A stretch of 64,000 nucleotides of DNA from an uncultured Acidovorax sp. (GTDB taxonomy: Bacteria > Pseudomonadota > Gammaproteobacteria > Burkholderiales > Burkholderiaceae_C): NCBI GenBank assembly GCA_913774625.1, contig CAJYHL010000042.1:1-64000 (forward strand), written 5' to 3'. Each line of letters opens with the position of its first letter. Position 1 is the first letter of the stretch. Shown one piece after another: positions 53,634 through 62,361 of the stretch. The translations under genes were made by a program, and so were the position numbers. The notes beneath the pieces were generated by a model that saw only the letters and a list, made by a program, of their open reading frames with translations, had not been told where the DNA came from and made no database searches.

Positions 53634-54416
53634 TCAGCGGCGGCGGCGCTGCGCCACCGGCACCGGTGCGGCAGCCTTCTGGGGCGCCTTGCGCCAGGGC
53701 GCCGCCATCAGGCGCATGCCATGCACCCGCTTGACCGCCACCACCGTGTAGGCGGCCCCGAGTATGGGCCACCAGCGCGGGCCCAGCCCGTCCATCCAGT
53801 CGAAACGCTCCAGCCAGCGGTCCTGCCGCACGGCCGGGCGGTAGCAGCCGAAGCTGAAGGTATCGATCTCGAAGTTGAGCAGCCGCAGCCAGTCGCGCAC
53901 GCGGCCGGGGCCGATGAATTCGCCCACATCGGGCAGGTACAGGTCGCCCCCGCCGCCGAAGCGCTGGTAGAGCCGTGCGCGGCGCTGGCGCAGGCCCCAG
54001 AGGCTCCAGGGGTTGAGGCCGCTGATGACCACGCGGCCTTCGGGCACCAGCACGCGCTCGACCTCGCGCAGCGCGGCGTGCGGGTCGATGCTGAGTTCCA
54101 GGGCATGGGGCAGCAGCACCAGGTCGATGCTGGCCGGCTCGAAAGGCAGGGCCACGGGTTCGGCCAGCAGATCGGGCGCCCGCGCCGGCACGCCGGGCTG
54201 GGGCGCGAGTCGCGATTCCGCCTCGCCCAGCGCCAGCCAGCGGTGCGGCATGCGGTTGGTGCGCAGGCCTTCCAGCCCCGACATGCCCAGCTGAACAGCG
54301 TGGTATCCGAACAGGTCGGCGACCAGTTCATCGTGCTGTTCCTGCTCCCACGCCAGCAGATAGCGGCCGGGGGGTGAGTCGAACCAACGGTGCAAACTTA
54401 TAATTTCGTCGCTCAT
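53634..54416 (-). CDS. Class I SAM-dependent methyltransferase (YafS-like)
   Basis: A 260-residue methyltransferase of the SmtA/YafS neighbourhood family. [20 protein letters not shown] opens the protein. A SAM-fold core includes [19 protein letters not shown] and the motif [14 protein letters not shown]. The usual glycine-rich motif I is weak, so cofactor binding needs checking. The basic tail (VPVAQRRRR) is unusual. Its start codon shares the CATG with the divergent gloB. Confidence 0.85.
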   Translation of the reverse strand: MSDEIISLHRWFDSPPGRYLLAWEQEQHDELVADLFGYHAVQLGMSGLEGLRTNRMPHRWLALGEAESRLAPQPGVPARAPDLLAEPVALPFEPASIDLVLLPHALELSIDPHAALREVERVLVPEGRVVISGLNPWSLWGLRQRRARLYQRFGGGGDLYLPDVGEFIGPGRVRDWLRLLNFEIDTFSFGCYRPAVRQDRWLERFDWMDGLGPRWWPILGAAYTVVAVKRVHGMRLMAAPWRKAPQKAAAPVPVAQRRRR

Positions 54417-55227
54417 GAACTTGCTGCCGCTGCCCGCCTTCGCCGACAACTACATCTGGATGCTGCACGACTCGCAGGATGCGGTCGTGGTGGACCCGGG
54501 TGACGCAGCGCCCGTCATCGAAGCCCTGCGCCGCACCGGACTGCGATTGCGAACTATTCTAGTCACGCACCACCATGCCGATCACACAGGCGGCGTGCGT
54601 GAATTGCACGAGGCCACCGGCGCCGTCGTCCACGGGCCCGCGCACGAAACCGTGCCCGAGCCCGTCACCCGCATGGCCCAGGGCGACGCGGCCACCGTGC
54701 TGGGCGGCCTGCGCTTCGAGGTGTTCGACGTGCCCGGCCACACCAGCGGCCACATCGCCTACTACTGCCCCTCGGTCCCCGGCGCAGCAGCCGCCTTCGG
54801 CCCCGCCGAAGCTGCGCCACCCGTGCTGTTCTGCGGCGACACGCTGTTTTCCGGCGGCTGCGGACGGCTCTTCGAAGGCACGCCCGCACAGATGCAGGCC
54901 TCGCTCGATGCCCTGGCCGAGCTGCCCGGCGACACCCTGGTCTGCTGCGCCCACGAATACACACTTTCCAACCTGCGTTTCGCGCAGGCGGTGGAACCCG
55001 GCAATCTGGCCTTGCTCCACCACATCGCCGCTTGCGAATCGCTGCGCGCGCAAGACCGGCCCACGCTGCCTTCCCGCATGGCGACGGAGCGCAGCATCAA
55101 CCCCTTCCTGCGCACCCGCGAAGCCTCCGTGGCCCGCGCAGCCCAGGCACACGACCCGCGCACCCCACCCTCAGATGCCGTCCAGGTGCTGGCGGCACTG
55201 CGTCAATGGAAGAACGATTTCCGATGA
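54415..55227 (+). CDS. gloB: Hydroxyacylglutathione hydrolase (glyoxalase II)
   Basis: A 270-residue metallo-beta-lactamase-fold enzyme that hydrolyses S-lactoylglutathione in methylglyoxal detoxification. The binuclear metal motif THHHADHTGG is at residues 51-60; FDVPGHTSGH and FCGDTLFSGGCGRLFEG follow, with CCAHEYTLSNLRFA in the C-terminal half. The ATG at 54415 overlaps the minus-strand start of the methyltransferase; its stop overlaps the mltD start. Confidence 0.96.
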   Translation: MNLLPLPAFADNYIWMLHDSQDAVVVDPGDAAPVIEALRRTGLRLRTILVTHHHADHTGGVRELHEATGAVVHGPAHETVPEPVTRMAQGDAATVLGGLRFEVFDVPGHTSGHIAYYCPSVPGAAAAFGPAEAAPPVLFCGDTLFSGGCGRLFEGTPAQMQASLDALAELPGDTLVCCAHEYTLSNLRFAQAVEPGNLALLHHIAACESLRAQDRPTLPSRMATERSINPFLRTREASVARAAQAHDPRTPPSDAVQVLAALRQWKNDFR

Positions 55228-56810
55228 AGATTCAGATTCTGAAGATACTGGCCGTCGCCAGCATGGTGTGGCTGACCGGCTGCGCCACCACCGGCACCAC
55301 CACTCCCGCGGCCACCACTTCGGGCTCCAAGAATGGCGGCGTCGCTGCCAAAGCCTCCCTGATCCCCGGCGGGCCGCTGCGCCCCATCACCGCCGCCAAT
55401 GCGTCCAGCGGCGAGGTGGCGACGCTTTCAGCGCCTGCCGATCTCTGGGACCGCATCCGCCGCGGCTTCGCCATGCCCGACCTGCAGGGCGATCTGGTGA
55501 CCGACCGCGAGCAGTGGTACGCCACCCGCCCCGACTACATCCAGCGCATGACGGAGCGCTCCAGCAAGTACCTGTTCCACATCGTCGAGGAGCTGGAGCG
55601 GCGCGGCATGCCGACCGAACTCGCCCTGCTGCCCTACATCGAGAGCGCCTTCAACCCGCAGGCCGTCTCCAGCGCCAAAGCGGCCGGCATGTGGCAGTTC
55701 ATGCCCGCCACCGGCACCTATTTCGACCTCAAGCAGAACGCCTTCCGCGACGACCGCCGCGACGTGCTGGCCTCGACCAAAGCCGCGCTCGACTACCTGC
55801 AGAAGCTCTACGGCATGTTCGGCGACTGGCACCTGGCACTGGCCGCCTACAACTGGGGCGAAGGCAACGTGAGCCGCGCCATCGCGCGCAACCAGAAGCT
55901 GGGCCTGGGCACCGGCTATGCCGACCTCAATATGCCGGCCGAAACCCGCCTCTATGTGCCCAAGCTGCAGGCCGTCAAGAACATCGTCGCGCACCCCGAC
56001 GCCTTCCACACCGAACTGCCGCTGATCGAGAACCACCCCTTCTTCCAGGTGGTGGACATCACCCACGACATCGACGTGTCGCTGGTCGCCAGCCTGGCGG
56101 GCATCCGCGAATCGGACTTCCGCGCGCTGAACCCTTCGCTGCACAAGCCGGTGATCTTCGCGGCGGGCACGCCCAAGATCCTGCTGCCCTGGGACAACGC
56201 CAAGGTCTTCCGCAAGAACCTCGAAGCCCATTCCGAAGGCCAGTACGCCAGCTGGACGGTCTGGACGGCACCGACCAACCTCAGCCCCGCCGCCGCCGCC
56301 CAGCGCGTGGGCATGTCTGAAGCCGACCTGCGCGCGGTCAACGGCATACCGCCGCGCATGCTCATCAAGGCCGGCTCCGCGCTGATGGTGCCGCGCTCGA
56401 CCACCACGCTGCAGGACGTCTCCAGCCAGGTGGCCGACAACGGCCAGGTGGCCTTCACGCCCGAAATCGTCACCCGCCGCACCACCGTGCGCGCAGGCCG
56501 GCGCGAGACGGTGGCCAGCATCGCCCATCGCTACAAGGTCAGCGTGGACAACGTGGCCGACTGGAACGACGTAAGGAAGAACGCCAGCTTCAAGAACGGC
56601 CAGGCCGTCGTGATGTACCTGCCGGTGCGCGTCACCACCACCGCCGTGGCGGCGCGCGTGCCTTCGGCCGACGTCAAGCAGACCTCCGCACGCGGCAAAC
56701 AGGCCTCCGGCAGCCGCCATGCGGCGCCGGCGCGGCAGCATGCCGGCGGATCCGCGTCCACCAACCGCAAGGGCGGTGCGCCCTCGAAGGTTCACAAGAA
56801 AAAGCGCTGA
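55224..56810 (+). CDS. mltD: Membrane-bound lytic murein transglycosylase D
   Basis: A 528-residue outer-membrane lipoprotein cleaving peptidoglycan glycan strands. Lipobox LTGC (Cys about residue 19), then a SLT domain (about 100-230) with the catalytic Glu in LLPYIESAFNPQA and AAGMWQFMPATG; the C-terminal part carries two LysM-like repeats (WTVWTAPTNLSPAAAAQRVG and RAGRRETVASIAHRYKVS). The Lys/Arg-rich tail is basic. ATGA overlap with gloB. Confidence 0.93.
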   Translation: MKIQILKILAVASMVWLTGCATTGTTTPAATTSGSKNGGVAAKASLIPGGPLRPITAANASSGEVATLSAPADLWDRIRRGFAMPDLQGDLVTDREQWYATRPDYIQRMTERSSKYLFHIVEELERRGMPTELALLPYIESAFNPQAVSSAKAAGMWQFMPATGTYFDLKQNAFRDDRRDVLASTKAALDYLQKLYGMFGDWHLALAAYNWGEGNVSRAIARNQKLGLGTGYADLNMPAETRLYVPKLQAVKNIVAHPDAFHTELPLIENHPFFQVVDITHDIDVSLVASLAGIRESDFRALNPSLHKPVIFAAGTPKILLPWDNAKVFRKNLEAHSEGQYASWTVWTAPTNLSPAAAAQRVGMSEADLRAVNGIPPRMLIKAGSALMVPRSTTTLQDVSSQVADNGQVAFTPEIVTRRTTVRAGRRETVASIAHRYKVSVDNVADWNDVRKNASFKNGQAVVMYLPVRVTTTAVAARVPSADVKQTSARGKQASGSRHAAPARQHAGGSASTNRKGGAPSKVHKKKR

Positions 56811-56896
56811 GTTGAGCCGAACCGAGTTGCGCAACGCAGCCGCTCGCGTTCACGCCGGTGGGCTCGGGCATCAAGCCCCGGAAGGCGCTAGCCGGT

Positions 56897-57049
56897 TCAG
56901 AACCGCAGGCTGTGCATGCCCACCAGCCCCAGGATGCCCATCACGATCAGGTAAAGCGCAACGATGATGTTGAGCAGCCGGGGCATCGCCAGGATCAGGA
57001 TGCCGGCGATCAGGGACACGAGCGGGCCGATGCTGAGATTGAGCGTCAT
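56897..57049 (-). CDS. Small DUF3096 membrane protein
   Basis: A 50-residue, very hydrophobic protein with two helices (SIGPLVSLIAGILILAM and NIIVALYLIVMGILGLV) and a short basic loop with Arg. The family DUF3096 has no assigned function and is often found as a standalone gene. Its convergent neighbour is mltD. ATG at 57049 begins MTLNLSIGP; upstream ORF continuation is not homologous. Confidence 0.75.
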   Translation of the reverse strand: MTLNLSIGPLVSLIAGILILAMPRLLNIIVALYLIVMGILGLVGMHSLRF

Positions 57050-57156
57050 GGTGAAAAGCGGGATGGGGTCGTGGATGGGCGGCACGGATGCGTTGCTTCG
57101 CACCCGGCCTTGGAACCGCGACTGTAGCGCCGCAGCGCCGGCCTCCGGCGGTTCCG

Positions 57157-58266
57157 TCAGACCCCGAACCTGAGCTTGGCCTTGCGCGCGTAGGCGTCGG
57201 TGAAGGTGCGGGCCAGATCCACGCGGGAGGCATCGAGCTCGGGCCGCAGGCGCGCCAAGGCCCGCAGCGCGGTGGCCGGGCCGTCGCCGGGCATCAGCCC
57301 GTCGGGCGAGAGGGTTTCGCGGCTGCGCTGGAAGGCCGCCAGATAGGCCCCCCGGTCGCCCATCATGTAGCCCGCCGGCAGCGCACGGACCAGATCGGCA
57401 GGCGATGCGGTCTGCAGCCATTTGAGCGCATGCACCAGCGCATTGGCCAACGCCTGGGCCTGGGCCGGCCGCTGCTCCGCGAAGCCCGCCGGAGCGTAGA
57501 GGCATGCCGAAGGCATGGGGCCGGCGAACAGATCGGCGGACTCCTTGAGCGTGCGGGTGTCGCACAGCAGGCGCACCTCGTTGCGCTGCTCGAGCAAGGT
57601 CATGAGCGGATCGGCATGGCACAGCGCATGCACCGTGCCCTGACGCAGGGCGGCGATAGCGCCCATGCCGGTGCCCACGCCGATGAAGCTCACCTCGTTC
57701 AGCGGCGCCCCGGCCTGGGCCAGCCACAGGCTGGCGAGAAAATGCGTGGCGGAACCCGGCGCGGAGACGCCCACGCGCATGCCCTTGAAGCGGGCCACGC
57801 TGCGTAGCGGCCAGGTCCGGGTCGATGCGCCCAGGGCCAGCTGGGGGGCACGGCCCAGCACCACCAGGCTACGCAGCGGCGTGGAATAGGTGGCGGCCGC
57901 CTGCCCGCGCGGCGAAGGCTGCCCGGCCGAAGCGGCGCCGTCGATGGCGGCCTGCAGCGTATGGCCATAGGCGCCGCAGCAGACATCGGCCTCGCCCGCC
58001 CGCAGCGACTGCAGGGCCAGCGCCCCGCCGGCATGGTCCTGCAGCACGAGCTCCAACCCCTCGGCGCGGAAGAAGCCCAGCGCATCGGCGATGACCAGGG
58101 GCAGGTAGTAGAGCGTCTTGCAGCCGCCCACCGCCAGGCGCACCCGTTCGCCACTGCCCGAGAGCGGCCGAGCGTGCGCGCCTGCCGGCGCAGCGATCCA
58201 GGCGGTCGCTGCAGCCGATGCGGCGTGGGCACCCCATTGGCGCCGTGTCAGGTGCGGTAAGGACAT
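57157..58266 (-). CDS. ABC transporter substrate-binding protein, NitT/TauT/NMT1-like
   Basis: A 369-residue periplasmic binding protein. A Tat-like signal (TRRQWGAHAASAAATAWIAAP, about residues 8-28) precedes the mature part, whose AVGGCKTLYYLPLVIADALG and LRAGEADVCCGAYGHTLQAA resemble sulfonate, taurine or thiamine-precursor binding proteins of the NMT1/THI5-like fold. The ligand cannot be named. No permease or ATPase gene is nearby. ATG at 58266 is preferred over an in-frame start 48 bases upstream because the Tat signal begins here. Confidence 0.85.
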   Translation of the reverse strand: MSLPHLTRRQWGAHAASAAATAWIAAPAGAHARPLSGSGERVRLAVGGCKTLYYLPLVIADALGFFRAEGLELVLQDHAGGALALQSLRAGEADVCCGAYGHTLQAAIDGAASAGQPSPRGQAAATYSTPLRSLVVLGRAPQLALGASTRTWPLRSVARFKGMRVGVSAPGSATHFLASLWLAQAGAPLNEVSFIGVGTGMGAIAALRQGTVHALCHADPLMTLLEQRNEVRLLCDTRTLKESADLFAGPMPSACLYAPAGFAEQRPAQAQALANALVHALKWLQTASPADLVRALPAGYMMGDRGAYLAAFQRSRETLSPDGLMPGDGPATALRALARLRPELDASRVDLARTFTDAYARKAKLRFGV

Positions 58267-58471
58267 GGAGGGAATGATCTGCGGGAACTGCCGATGCTGC
58301 AGCGCAACATACATGGCGGAGTGTGCATCAAGCCTGTTCCAAACGGGACCACGGGCTGATACTTACAGGGGTTACTACTGATACCAATGGTCAACTGGCG
58401 CCTAGCCCCGGGCGAAGACGCTACGGCTTCGCTCCCAAGGCCGTGCCGCCGATCCGGCGGGGCGGGATGGC

Positions 58472-58879
58472 TCAGCGGTAGCCGGCGAAGAGGATGGCGA
58501 TATTGACGAACAGCCCCGCGCACCACACCAGGCTGCGCAGCGTGGGCCGGTCGGCCACATAGAGGGCGATGAAGCCCAGGCGCAACAGCACGAAGGCCAA
58601 CGCCAGCCGGTCCACCAGCGTCTGCCGCGCGCCCAGCTGGTGGGCGATGACGACCGCACCGATGAAAAAGGGCAGCGCCTCGAAGCTGTTCGCCTGCGCG
58701 GCATGGGCCCGAGCCCGCCAGCCGGTCTGGCGGTCGAGCCAGGCGCGGGGCGCGGCATTGTCGGATGGGCGGAAGGCCCCCGCCTTGGCCAGCAGCGCGC
58801 AGGCCATGGGCAGCAGGGCGGCGATCAGCACGCACCAGTAGGCGGTGGTGAAGCGGGCTGCATGCATCGTCGCGTCCAT
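58472..58879 (-). CDS. MAPEG family membrane protein
   Basis: A 135-residue protein with four predicted helices. Features such as RAHAAQANSFEALPFFIGAVVI (second helix, Asn and Glu) and ALAFVLLRLGFIALYVADRP are typical of the MAPEG fold (microsomal glutathione transferase superfamily). The substrate or enzymatic activity of bacterial members is mostly unknown. It is the last gene of the recR-side minus-strand group. Confidence 0.85.
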   Translation of the reverse strand: MDATMHAARFTTAYWCVLIAALLPMACALLAKAGAFRPSDNAAPRAWLDRQTGWRARAHAAQANSFEALPFFIGAVVIAHQLGARQTLVDRLALAFVLLRLGFIALYVADRPTLRSLVWCAGLFVNIAILFAGYR

Positions 58880-58945
58880 GGTCGTCAGGCCTTTAGAAGA
58901 ATGTTCCCAGCCGCGGCTGGTCGGCGTTGCAGGGAGGGCCGCAGC

Positions 58946-59536
58946 TCAGCGCCGATCGACCAGCGCATGCGCGATGGTACCCAGATCGACATATTCCAGT
59001 TCGCTGCCCACCGGCACGCCACGCGCCAGCCGCGTGACATGCACGCCGCGGCTCTTGAGCGTCTCGCTGATGGCGTAGGCCGTGGCCTCGCCCTCCGCCG
59101 TGAAGCTGGTGGCCAGGATCACCTCCTGCACCACCCCGTCGCTCGCGCGCTCCAGCAGCTGCTTGAAGCCGATGTCGCCCGGGCCCACGCCATCGAGCGG
59201 CGAGAGGCGCCCCATCAGCACGAAGTACAGCCCCCGGAAGGCCCCCGTTCGCTCCAGCGCGGCCTGGTCGGCAGGCGTCTCCACCACGGCCAGGCGCGAG
59301 GCATCGCGTTCCGGGTCCAGGCAGACCTCGCACACCGCCGCCTCGGTGAAGGTATGGCAGCGCTCGCAATGCCTCACCGACCGCGCCGCCTCGTGCAAGG
59401 CCCGCGACAGCCCTTCGGCTCCCGCGCGGTCGTGCTGCAGCAGATGGAAAGCCATGCGCTGCGCCGATTTCACGCCCACCCCGGGCAGGCGCCGCAGCGC
59501 CTGGATCAGGGCGTCAAGAGAGCTGATTTCAGACAT
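58946..59536 (-). CDS. recR: Recombination protein RecR
   Basis: A 196-residue RecFOR-pathway protein that helps load RecA at gaps. HhH region near the start ([17 protein letters not shown]), a C4 zinc finger ([16 protein letters not shown]), and a Toprim domain with [10 protein letters not shown] and [14 protein letters not shown] are visible. It belongs to the conserved dnaX-ybaB-recR group, 147 bases from ybaB. Confidence 0.96.
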   Translation of the reverse strand: MSEISSLDALIQALRRLPGVGVKSAQRMAFHLLQHDRAGAEGLSRALHEAARSVRHCERCHTFTEAAVCEVCLDPERDASRLAVVETPADQAALERTGAFRGLYFVLMGRLSPLDGVGPGDIGFKQLLERASDGVVQEVILATSFTAEGEATAYAISETLKSRGVHVTRLARGVPVGSELEYVDLGTIAHALVDRR

Positions 59537-59615
59537 GGGGCGAAACGGACTGGACGGCGTATCGGGCGTAGCGAGCGGGATGAGCTGCTAGGCGGCCGGA
59601 GCACAGGAACCGGAG

Positions 59616-59630
59616 CGTACTGGAAGTACG
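59616..59630. repeat. Short inverted repeat in the ybaB-recR gap
   Basis: CGTACT-GGA-AGTACG, a perfect six-base inverted repeat within a GC-rich block of short GGAGC/GGAACC-like elements (about 59597-59650). It may be part of a dispersed intergenic element of this lineage; one copy was noticed by eye in the window. Confidence 0.35.
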
Positions 59631-59683
59631 TGAGGATTCCGAGCACCGCCCAACGACGCAGATCGCCCGCGCAGTAGCCCTCG

Positions 59684-60016
59684 TCAAAAGGGGAACTTCA
59701 TGCCGCCGGGGAGGCCTGGCATGCCCGCCGTCAGCTTGCCCATCTTCTCCTGCGAAGTCTCCTCGGCCTTGCGCACGGCGGCGTTGAAGGCGGCGGCGAC
59801 CAGGTCTTCCAGCATGTCCTTGTCGTCGGCCAGCAGGCTGGGGTCGATGGTCACGCGCTTGACGTCGTGCTTGCAGGTCATCAGCACCTTGACGAGGCCT
59901 GCGCCGGACTCGCCTTCCACCTCGATGTTGGCGAGTTCGTCCTGGGCCTTCTTCAGGTTGTCCTGCATGGCCTGGGCTTGCTTCATGAGGCCGGCGAGTT
60001 GTCCCTTGTTGAACAT
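59684..60016 (-). CDS. ybaB: YbaB/EbfC family nucleoid-associated protein
   Basis: A 110-residue DNA-binding protein. [20 protein letters not shown], the central [22 protein letters not shown] and [11 protein letters not shown] are all typical. Forms homodimers that bind DNA and influence expression. It lies between dnaX and recR as in most proteobacteria. Confidence 0.96.
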   Translation of the reverse strand: MFNKGQLAGLMKQAQAMQDNLKKAQDELANIEVEGESGAGLVKVLMTCKHDVKRVTIDPSLLADDKDMLEDLVAAAFNAAVRKAEETSQEKMGKLTAGMPGLPGGMKFPF

Positions 60017-60160
60017 ATGTGAGTCCTTTGCTTATTGCGGAAAAAATGGAATCGGATGAGAACGGAGGTGAAACGATGCGGCGTGACGTGGGTGCGTGGC
60101 GGAGGGAGCACTAGCCGCGGAGCGCGGCGAGCATGCCCTTTGGGTACCACCCCGCTTCCG

Positions 60161-62236
60161 TCAGGCCGGCTTGATGCTGCCGGGCACGATTTTCGCCCCG
60201 AAGTCGCGTATCAGGGCCTGAACGTAGGGATCGTTCTCGACGATCTCCTGCGCCACGCGCTGGCGCTCGGCCGCCGCATGGGCGTTGCGCCGCGCCGGGC
60301 TGTCGATGACCACGCCCAGCTCCACGCTAATCTGCCGGGCATGGCCGTGGGCTTCCAGCGCGGCCCGCAGGCGCTCGCGCGCAGTGGGCTGGTTCAGCGA
60401 TTCGCGTTCGACGCGCAGCAGCCAGTGGCCGTCGTCGCGCGCCACCAGCTGCGATTGCAGCGCCAGTTCGCGCACCAGGGCGGTGATGGCCTCCGCCGCG
60501 ATCAGCTGCTGCACCGTGGCATGCCAGACATCGCCCTCCTCCGTGGGCGTGTAGCGGGCCGAGGCGGCAGCGCGCGGGGCGCCTGCGGGCAGGGGCTGCA
60601 GGCGCGCACCGGGCTCGGGCGCCTCGCGCACCGGGATAGCTACGAATTCAGGAGCATCCTGCGCTTGCTCCGGGCGGGATGCAGGCTGAGCACGTCGAAA
60701 ATCGTCGGGCGAGCGCACCGGCAGCTGGACGGGCGCGGAAACGGCTCGGGCCTGGGACCCGAAACCGTATTCGGCGTCCGAGAAGGCGGCGGGATGGCCG
60801 GGGGCCGGACCATCGGATTCATCGGCGGAGAACACGCCGATGTCATCGGCTTCGGGTGTTGGAGCGCCGGCCTCCGGGAAGGCTTGCGGCTGCCGCCGAG
60901 GCTCAGGCTGCTGCTGCGAGGGCGGCGGCGAAGGCTGCGCAGGCGGCTGGGGCCGCGCAGCCGCCGGGGCCGGCTCGCGCACCGCGGGCGGCTCGGCCAC
61001 GGCCGGCGCATCTGCGCGCGCAGCGGCGGCCGAAGGTGCTGCCGGAGCACCGGCAGGGGCCGGATCAGCGGCTTTCAGAGTTTTTTTTTCCGGCGAGCCG
61101 GCTTCGGCGGAAGCGGCGGAGGCCGCCGGCTTGAACGCCAGCAGGCGCAGAAGCGCCATGGTCAGCGCCGCGTATTCATCGGGCGCCAGGCCCAGTTCGG
61201 TGCGGCCATGCAGGCAGATGCTGTAGAGCAGCTGGGTCTCGTCGGCGGGCATCAGGCCGGCCAGGCGGGCGATCTCGGCGGCCTCGGGGTCGCCGGCATC
61301 GGCGGCGGCCTCGGCAGCGCGCTGCGGCACGGCCTGGAGCACGGCCATGCGCTGCAGCACCGCGCTCATCTCTTCGAGCGTGGAAGCGGCCGAAAGGCCG
61401 TTCAGGCGCAGCGCGTCGGAGGTCTCCACCACCGTGCGGCCGTCGCCCTGCGCCAGCGCGTCGATCAGCCGGAAGACGTAGCTGCGGTCCACGCTGCCCA
61501 GCATCTGGCGCACACCCGCTTCCTGCAGCTGGCCACTGCCGAAGGCGATGGCCTGGTCGGTGAGCGAGAGCGCATCGCGCATGGAGCCACGCGCCGCGCG
61601 CGACAGCAGGCGCAGCGCCTGCGGATCGGCCGGCACGTTCTCGTGGGCCAGCACACGGGTCAGGTGATCGAGCACCGTCTCGGGCGCCATGGGCCGCAGG
61701 TTGAACTGCAGGCAGCGGCTGAGCACCGTCACCGGCACCTTCTGCGGATCGGTGGTGGCCAGCACGAACTTCAGGTACTCGGGCGGCTCCTCCAGCGTCT
61801 TCAGCATGGCGTTGAAGGCCGTGTTGGTCAGCATGTGGACTTCGTCGATCATGAAGACCTTGAAGCGGCCCTGCACGGGCTTGTAAACCGCCTGCTCCAG
61901 CAGGCCCTGGACCTCGTCCACGCCCCGGTTGGAGGCCGCGTCCAGTTCGGTGTAGTCCACGAAGCGGCCGCTGTCGATGTCGCGGCAGGCCTGGCACACG
62001 CCGCAGGGCGTGGCGGTGATGCCGCCCTGCCCGTCCGGCCCCTGGCAGTTGAGCGACTTGGCCAGGATGCGGGACACGGTGGTCTTGCCCACGCCGCGCG
62101 TGCCGGTGAACAGGTAGGCATGGTGCAGCCGCTGCTGCGTGAGCGCGTTGGACAGCGCCTGCACCACATGCTCCTGCCCGACCATTTCGGAGAAGGTCTT
62201 GGGACGGTATTTGCGGGCGAGCACGAGGTAGGACAT
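60161..62236 (-). CDS. dnaX: DNA polymerase III subunits gamma/tau
   Basis: A 691-residue tau subunit of the clamp-loader complex. AAA+ core with the P-loop [11 protein letters not shown] (residues 43-53), four-Cys zinc module (C64, C78, C81, C84), Walker B MIDEVHML and SRC finger. A Pro/Ala/Glu-rich linker (about 380-560) joins the C-terminal polymerase/DnaB-binding region. A run of nine A residues at 61081-61089, codons 383-386, is followed in both other frames by early stops, predicting a gamma product of about 386-390 residues. ATG at 62236 begins [15 protein letters not shown]. Confidence 0.96.
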   Translation of the reverse strand: MSYLVLARKYRPKTFSEMVGQEHVVQALSNALTQQRLHHAYLFTGTRGVGKTTVSRILAKSLNCQGPDGQGGITATPCGVCQACRDIDSGRFVDYTELDAASNRGVDEVQGLLEQAVYKPVQGRFKVFMIDEVHMLTNTAFNAMLKTLEEPPEYLKFVLATTDPQKVPVTVLSRCLQFNLRPMAPETVLDHLTRVLAHENVPADPQALRLLSRAARGSMRDALSLTDQAIAFGSGQLQEAGVRQMLGSVDRSYVFRLIDALAQGDGRTVVETSDALRLNGLSAASTLEEMSAVLQRMAVLQAVPQRAAEAAADAGDPEAAEIARLAGLMPADETQLLYSICLHGRTELGLAPDEYAALTMALLRLLAFKPAASAASAEAGSPEKKTLKAADPAPAGAPAAPSAAAARADAPAVAEPPAVREPAPAAARPQPPAQPSPPPSQQQPEPRRQPQAFPEAGAPTPEADDIGVFSADESDGPAPGHPAAFSDAEYGFGSQARAVSAPVQLPVRSPDDFRRAQPASRPEQAQDAPEFVAIPVREAPEPGARLQPLPAGAPRAAASARYTPTEEGDVWHATVQQLIAAEAITALVRELALQSQLVARDDGHWLLRVERESLNQPTARERLRAALEAHGHARQISVELGVVIDSPARRNAHAAAERQRVAQEIVENDPYVQALIRDFGAKIVPGSIKPA

Positions 62237-62361
62237 CCACGGGATTCTACGGGGGCCGCAAAGTCCCGGCCGGCGTCGGCCGGCACTACCATGAAGCCAT
62301 CGGCGGACGCTCCAGTTCGTGCCGGGACGCAGCACGCACCGATGAAGGGAGAAAGAAAGCC

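Noticed and set aside
60017-60160. Possible SRP (4.5S) RNA next to dnaX
   Set aside because: The gene is often near dnaX, but the conserved GGAAGCAGC-type core was not found on either strand here or in 62237-62361.
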